A stretch of 64,000 bases of DNA from CAVQCX01 sp963775335 (GTDB lineage: Bacteria > Pseudomonadota > Gammaproteobacteria > Chromatiales > Chromatiaceae). Positions 59,210 to 64,000 of the stretch are shown in pieces. The stretch's first letter is position 1; each line of letters begins with the position of its first letter. Both the position numbers and the translations under genes were made by a program. The stretch covers positions 1,922,001 through 1,986,000 of the forward strand of contig CAVZIJ010000003.1 in NCBI GenBank assembly GCA_963775335.1, written 5' to 3'. Under the pieces are notes generated by a model. The model was given only the letters and a program-made list of their open reading frames with translations, was not told where the DNA came from and searched no databases.

Positions 59210-62200
59210 TCAACTCGCCGGCGGCTCGACTCCTTTGAGCCGAATCCCGCGGCGCGCCGCGCGCCGCTTCAGATTTCCGTTCGAGGCCGATGATGCATCC
59301 TCGACCGTCTCTGCTGCCTCTGGCTCAGGAGCGATCGCGACGGCCGGCGGGTCCTCGGGTCTGGACTGGGCCGAAGCACTTGTCGCCGGCGCCGCCGGCT
59401 TCCTCTTCGCGGGAGCAGAACCCCTCTTGGCCTCCGGCGGTGCTTTAGCCGGACCGCTCGATGCCTTCGTGGGTTCCGTGGGCGCTTTTTCGGCCGGCTT
59501 CTCGACCGGCTTCTTGGGTGGTTTGGCACGCGCCGTGCCACCTTCCCCGGCGATTGTCGCGGTGGGCGACGCCTCGACCATCTGTGCGGGCGCGCCGGTG
59601 CCGCTCGCCTTTTCGACCTGAGCCGGCGCAGAGGACGCGGGCCGAGCAGGTGTCGCCGTATCGGCCGTTTTAGGCCGAGCCGGTCGTGCCTTCTCGTCGG
59701 AGGGAGGCAATATCGGCTGCGCCTGGACGGGGCCCTTGCTCTCGTCCGACCCGGTGGTCACCGCCTTCGCCGCGGGCACGGACTCAGGGAGCGTCGCGGC
59801 GGCCGCTTTTGGCGCAGCCGCAACCCTGGTGGGCTGAGCCGACGGGCGGAACGGCGCCTGCACCGGCGCTGCCGCCGAGGGAGCCGGACCTGCCGCGCTC
59901 GCCTTCGCCGGGGCCAGGCCACCACCCCCGGAGACCACAGGCGCGGGCCCGCCCGAAGGCGCGGCGCCCCCTCCGGCTCCGCCGGGGCTCGATGGCTTAG
60001 GCGCCGCGGCAGGCGGAGGCGGCGGTGTACGTGGCCTAGGCTTTGGCTTGCGCTTGAACATCTGCAGCACCAACAGGACCACACCGCGCACGGCATAGAA
60101 CACGAACATCAGCACGTTCGCCAGCACCGCCCAGAGGCGCATCCAGATCGGCATCTTCGCAGCCCGGGGTCGCGCTTTGGCCGGCGCCGGTTTGGCGGCC
60201 GCCGCCTTCAGCTCTTCCAGCTCGGGGATCACGGTACCGGGCCGACAACCGGCTGCCGCGACCTCGCAAAGCGAGCGGCTCGCCTTGATGCAGCCCAGGG
60301 GAATGACCACCAGGGTCAGAATGGTCGAGACCATGACGCCCGAGGCCAGAGAGATGGCCATGCCCTGGAAGATGGGATCGAAGAAGATCACGCTCGATCC
60401 GGCCACCAGCGCCAGGGCGGTGATCATGATCGGGCGGGTTCGGGTCTTGCACGAGCGGATCACCGCCTCCGCGACCGGCGTGCCGCGCTGGACTTCGTGA
60501 ATAGAAAAGTCCACCAGCAGGATGGAGTTTCGTACGATGATGCCGGCCAGCGCAATCCAGCCGATCATCGAGGTCGCCGTGAACTCGCCGCCCTGGCCCA
60601 ACTGGAAGAAGACCGCATGAATCGGGATGATGCCGAGCAGGGTCAGCGGGATGGGCGCCATGATCAGTGCCGGGATCCTGAAATTACCGAACTCCCAGAC
60701 CACCAGGACGTAGATCAGCACCAAGGCCGCCATGAACGCCGCGCCCATGTCGCGGAAGGTCTCGTAGGTGACTGTCCACTCGCCGGTCCACTCGATCGCA
60801 CTCTTGGTATCATCCGGCGGCGGGCCGAGCCAGTAGAAAGCGTTGGTCAGCATGTTGCCGGCGGCCGGGTGTGTGCCGTCGGGCGCGACATAGTCTTTTT
60901 CGGCCATCAGATCCTCGACCTGGAACATACCGTAGACGGGTGCGGCGAGGTGGCCGCCGACATCGGCGGTGACGTACTCGATGGGCCGCAGATCCTTCTG
61001 GTAGATCACGTCCTCTTCGCGGGTCTGCTCGAAATGGCCGAGCTCGCGCAGGGGCAGCACCGACCCGGACTGGGACTGGACCGGCAGGTCCCCGAGCCGC
61101 TGGATCTGCGAGCGCTCGGCCAAGGGCACCTCGATGACGATGTTGATCGGCTCGTGACCCGCCCGCTGCTTGACGTCGCCCAGGGTCGTGCCGCCCAAAG
61201 CCATCGACAGGTTGCGGTTGATGGCGTCGACCGAGATACCCCGGCGCACGGCCTTTTCGGTATCGACCACGAAACGCCAGTACTCGTAAGGCCTGCGCAT
61301 GTAGTTGTCGACATCGCGCAGGCTCTCGGTCTGGCTGAAGATATCGGTGAGATCTCGCGCGAACTGGCGGCGAACCTGGGCCGAGGGGCCGTGGACCTCC
61401 GCCACCACCGACTGCAGCACCGGTGGTCCGGGCGGCATCTCCACCACTGCGATACGCGCCCCGCTGCCCTGGATCACGTCCTGCAGCATCTGGCGGGCGG
61501 CCACCGCGATCTGATGGCTGCTGCGCTTGCGGTCGCCCTTGTCGAGCAGTTGTACCTGGATCTCGCCCTGCCAGGGTTGATCGCGCAGATAGTAGTGACG
61601 CACCATGCCGTTGAAGTCAAAGGGACGGGCGCAGCCGGCGTAGGTCTGGATGGCGGTGACCTCGGGCATGGTGCGGATCTTGTCGGCGATCCGCCCGGCC
61701 ATGTTGGCAGTGACCGGCAGCGCCGTGCCCTCGGGCATGTTCAGCACCACTGAGAACTCGGGCTTGTTGTCCAGGGGCAGCATCTTGACCGCCACCCATT
61801 TGAAGTAGAAGAAGGCGAAGGCAACGATCAAGGCGCCCCAGAGGGCGAGCCGGAACAGCCGCGCCTTGCGCGGGTCCTCGATCATGGGGGTCAGGACGCG
61901 CCGGTAGAGACCCTCGAGCTTCTCCGCCCCTTCGTGCTCGCGCTTCTCCGCCTTTTTCAAATAGTGCATGCTCGGACGGAGCCAGCGCGACATCGCCAGC
62001 CAGGGCGTGAACACGAACGCCGCAAACAGCGAGACGAACATCGCCATGGAGCCCAGGGCCGGGATGGGCATCATGTACGGGCCCATCATGCCCCGCACGA
62101 AGCCCATGGGCAGCAGGGCACCGATGACCGTGAAGGTCGCAAGAATCGTGGGGTTGCCCACCTCGCGCACCGCATCCACGGCGGTGTCGCGGTCGGTGCG

Positions 62201-63586
62201 GCCTTCCTCCAGCCAGCGCCGGTAGATGTTCTCGATGACGACGATGGCGTCATCCACCAGGATGCCGATGGCGAAGATCAGCGCGAACAAGCTCACCCGG
62301 TCGATCGTGAAGCCGGTGACCCAGGCCAAGAACACCGTGAAGAGCAGCACTACCGGGATGACCAGCACCACCACCAGCGCCGGGCGGAACGCGCGGAAGG
62401 CCCCCAGCACCAGGAAGAACACGAAGCCGGTGGCCACGAACAGCTTGAAGATCAGCTCGTTGACCTTGTCGTTGGCGGTCTTGCCGTAATCGCGGGTGAC
62501 GCTGACCGCCACGTTCTCCGGGATCAGGCTCCCCTCAACGTCGTGGACCCGATTGATGATGGCGTTAGCCACGGTCACGCCGTTGGTGCCTTCCTTCTTG
62601 GCGATGGCGATGGTAACCGCACCCACGCCGTCGGCATCCAGGTCCTTCGGGCCGGCGGGCCCGGTGTAATAGGAAACCAGCTGGGAGGCATCCTCGGGCT
62701 GTTGCACCACACTGGCCACGTCATGCACATAGACCGGCACATTGTTGAAAGTGCCCACCACCAGGCGGCTGATGTCATCGGCCGTCCTGAGGAACGAGCC
62801 GGTCATCACCGTGAAGTGGGCGCCCCCGGCCTCCACCCCACCCGCCTGGGTCTCGGCGTTGGCGGTCCGGATGGTCTGGGCGACCTGATCCAGGCTGATC
62901 CCGTAGCCCGCCAGACGCTCAGGGGAGACCTGCACCTGGACCTGGGAGCGGCGCCCGCCCACCACGAACCCGTTGCCCGTATCGGGGATCTCCTTGATGC
63001 TCTGCAGAACGGAATTGGCCAGCATGCGTAGCTGGCTGTCGTCGACATCCGGGACCCCATTGTTGTCGAGATCCTTGGCCCAGAGCGTGAGGGTCACGAC
63101 CGGGACGTCATCGATCCCCTTGGCCTTGACCAGGGGCGGCGACACCCCCGGTGGGATCTTGTCCATGTTCGAATCGAGCTTGTCGTTGACCTTGACCAGA
63201 GAGGGCCCCATCTTCTGGCCGACTCGGAACTCGACGGTCACTATCCCCTGGCCGCGCTCGGTGGCGGAATAGACATGTTTGACGCCCGGGATCTCGCTCA
63301 TGATCCGCTCGAGCGGCGCTATGGCGAGCTGAGCGACCTGCTCGGCCGAGGCCCCGCTGTAGCGCACGAAGATGTCCACCATGGGGACCGAGATCTGAGG
63401 GTCCTCCTGACGCGGGGTCATCACCAGGCCAAGCAGCCCCATCATCATCATCGAGATGAAGAAAAGCGGCGAGAGGGGAGACTCAATGAAGAACCGGGCT
63501 GTCCGCCCGGCGAGGCCCAGATGCGCCTCATCAATCACTCTGCTCTCGGGGTGGAGGCGGTCGTTGTTCAGGTCGTGGTCGGTCAT
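59210..63586 (-). CDS. RND-family efflux permease with long low-complexity C-terminal tail
   Basis: A 1458-residue protein. Residues 1-1110 are a complete RND pump: the N-terminal membrane helix (FFIESPLSPLFFISMMMMGL), large porter domains, a second helix block (VFFLVLGAFRAFRPALVVVL) and the C-terminal IGWIALAGIIVRNSILLVDF. After about residue 1130, where RND proteins end, it has an extra helix (WMRLWAVLANVLMFVFYAVR) and about 280 residues of Pro/Ala/Lys/Ser-rich sequence. That is unusual. The substrate cannot be read (AcrB/MdtB-like versus heavy metal), though residues resembling metal-transport RND pumps were not found. Confidence 0.85.
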   Translation of the reverse strand: MTDHDLNNDRLHPESRVIDEAHLGLAGRTARFFIESPLSPLFFISMMMMGLLGLVMTPRQEDPQISVPMVDIFVRYSGASAEQVAQLAIAPLERIMSEIPGVKHVYSATERGQGIVTVEFRVGQKMGPSLVKVNDKLDSNMDKIPPGVSPPLVKAKGIDDVPVVTLTLWAKDLDNNGVPDVDDSQLRMLANSVLQSIKEIPDTGNGFVVGGRRSQVQVQVSPERLAGYGISLDQVAQTIRTANAETQAGGVEAGGAHFTVMTGSFLRTADDISRLVVGTFNNVPVYVHDVASVVQQPEDASQLVSYYTGPAGPKDLDADGVGAVTIAIAKKEGTNGVTVANAIINRVHDVEGSLIPENVAVSVTRDYGKTANDKVNELIFKLFVATGFVFFLVLGAFRAFRPALVVVLVIPVVLLFTVFLAWVTGFTIDRVSLFALIFAIGILVDDAIVVIENIYRRWLEEGRTDRDTAVDAVREVGNPTILATFTVIGALLPMGFVRGMMGPYMMPIPALGSMAMFVSLFAAFVFTPWLAMSRWLRPSMHYLKKAEKREHEGAEKLEGLYRRVLTPMIEDPRKARLFRLALWGALIVAFAFFYFKWVAVKMLPLDNKPEFSVVLNMPEGTALPVTANMAGRIADKIRTMPEVTAIQTYAGCARPFDFNGMVRHYYLRDQPWQGEIQVQLLDKGDRKRSSHQIAVAARQMLQDVIQGSGARIAVVEMPPGPPVLQSVVAEVHGPSAQVRRQFARDLTDIFSQTESLRDVDNYMRRPYEYWRFVVDTEKAVRRGISVDAINRNLSMALGGTTLGDVKQRAGHEPINIVIEVPLAERSQIQRLGDLPVQSQSGSVLPLRELGHFEQTREEDVIYQKDLRPIEYVTADVGGHLAAPVYGMFQVEDLMAEKDYVAPDGTHPAAGNMLTNAFYWLGPPPDDTKSAIEWTGEWTVTYETFRDMGAAFMAALVLIYVLVVWEFGNFRIPALIMAPIPLTLLGIIPIHAVFFQLGQGGEFTATSMIGWIALAGIIVRNSILLVDFSIHEVQRGTPVAEAVIRSCKTRTRPIMITALALVAGSSVIFFDPIFQGMAISLASGVMVSTILTLVVIPLGCIKASRSLCEVAAAGCRPGTVIPELEELKAAAAKPAPAKARPRAAKMPIWMRLWAVLANVLMFVFYAVRGVVLLVLQMFKRKPKPRPRTPPPPPAAAPKPSSPGGAGGGAAPSGGPAPVVSGGGGLAPAKASAAGPAPSAAAPVQAPFRPSAQPTRVAAAPKAAAATLPESVPAAKAVTTGSDESKGPVQAQPILPPSDEKARPARPKTADTATPARPASSAPAQVEKASGTGAPAQMVEASPTATIAGEGGTARAKPPKKPVEKPAEKAPTEPTKASSGPAKAPPEAKRGSAPAKRKPAAPATSASAQSRPEDPPAVAIAPEPEAAETVEDASSASNGNLKRRAARRGIRLKGVEPPAS

Positions 63587-63705
63587 GGTTGTTCGCGCAT
63601 CGCGTTAAAGGCACCGAAGCCGCCCAAGGATGACTTTAGCCGACTTCCGTCGGGCCCGTACTGCCCGGCAGTACGGCCTTGCACCGCCCGCCGGGCTCGG
63701 TTCAA

Positions 63706-64000
63706 TCAGCGCGCCCCAGGGGAGCCCCAGCCGCTGGTCACCCGCGCCGAGGGATCGCGCAGGATCTGCTCGCCCGGACGCAGGCCGGACAACACCGTGG
63801 TGAAACCGCCGCCGAGATTCTCACCGACGCGGATCAGGCGCAGCTGGGGATTTCCGTCGGCGCCACGCACATAGACGCCCGGAAGACTCCCGTTGTAGCG
63901 GATTGCAGACGCCGGGATCACCGGGTGCTCGCGGGTCGGGGCACCGAAATCGGGGACCATCACCTCGGCATACATGCCGGGCGCAGAGATCCCCTGGGGA
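63706..64000 (-). CDS. RND efflux periplasmic adaptor (HlyD family), C-terminal part, cut by window end
   Basis: The reading frame runs off the right edge of the window. The visible ~98 residues (APGMYAEVMVPDFGAPTREH, PVIPASAIRYNGSLPGVYV, LIRVGENLGGGFTTVLSGL, RPGEQILRDPS) are the membrane-proximal end of a membrane-fusion protein, which links an RND pump to an outer-membrane channel. It is 120 nt upstream of the pump gene in the same operon direction. Confidence 0.88.
   Translation of the reverse strand, partial: PQGISAPGMYAEVMVPDFGAPTREHPVIPASAIRYNGSLPGVYVRGADGNPQLRLIRVGENLGGGFTTVLSGLRPGEQILRDPSARVTSGWGSPGAR

Noticed and set aside
60497..61753. A 418-codon rightward frame opposite the RND pump
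   Set aside because: Shadow frame with typical His/Arg-rich composition; the RND frame is certain.

Overview
The window is a GC-rich chromosomal segment. Its gene content suggests a gammaproteobacterial sulfur oxidiser, most likely a member of the Chromatiales (purple sulfur bacteria or close relatives). Pointers are a DsrC/TusE-family protein lacking both functional cysteines (RspA type), a sulfide:quinone-reductase-like flavoprotein beside it, an Rnf operon remnant, a Gly/Tyr-rich secreted protein resembling sulfur-globule proteins, and the EF-P/EpmA/EpmB and CstA/YbdD sets. No tRNA, rRNA or CRISPR array was seen. The taxon is an inference from gene content only.

About 1-32 kb is an accessory, heavily decayed region. 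It holds small secreted proteins and lipoproteins, two tandem SpoIIAA-like proteins, a PEP-mutase/isocitrate-lyase family enzyme, six type II toxin-antitoxin pairs, and a membrane-anchored zinc metalloprotease with seven C-terminal repeats. It also holds a 39-unit Pro/Gly-rich repeat protein. Between these lie many gene tails and heads: class V aminotransferase, IS3, IS4, mnhDEF, alpha/beta hydrolase, trxC, rnfE and a REase-domain NTPase. Several of these breaks coincide with REP-like hairpins and with fragments of REP-associated tyrosine transposases (RAYTs). At least four repeat families can be told apart. Three group II intron 5' regions are present, one with a truncated reverse transcriptase.

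About 29-48 kb is ordered core sequence. A LysR regulator faces an RspA-like gene that appears to be fused, across a frameshift, to an N-terminal domain; a divergent flavoprotein follows. Next come cstA-ybdD, a DUF1003 protein with a cNMP-binding protein, and an arsenic-type cluster (permease, GDCCVxC protein, TM0996-like thioredoxin fold, Acr3, ArsC, ArsR, with a dead MFS/ArsJ-like gene). These are followed by an SCP2-like secreted protein, msrB, an aminotransferase, a rhodanese, Sco1, PCuAC, psd and the efp/epmA/epmB set.

About 48-64 kb looks like an envelope and cyclic-di-GMP region. It has an atypical PilZ-type protein with a poly-G frameshift and a FimX-like REC-PAS-GGDEF-EAL protein with degenerate catalytic motifs. 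A leftward run follows: a ParA-like ATPase, a TPR protein, a single-TM protein, three secreted proteins of unusual composition (one with about seventeen 7-residue repeats), an RND pump with a roughly 280-residue low-complexity tail, and its periplasmic adaptor, cut by the window end.
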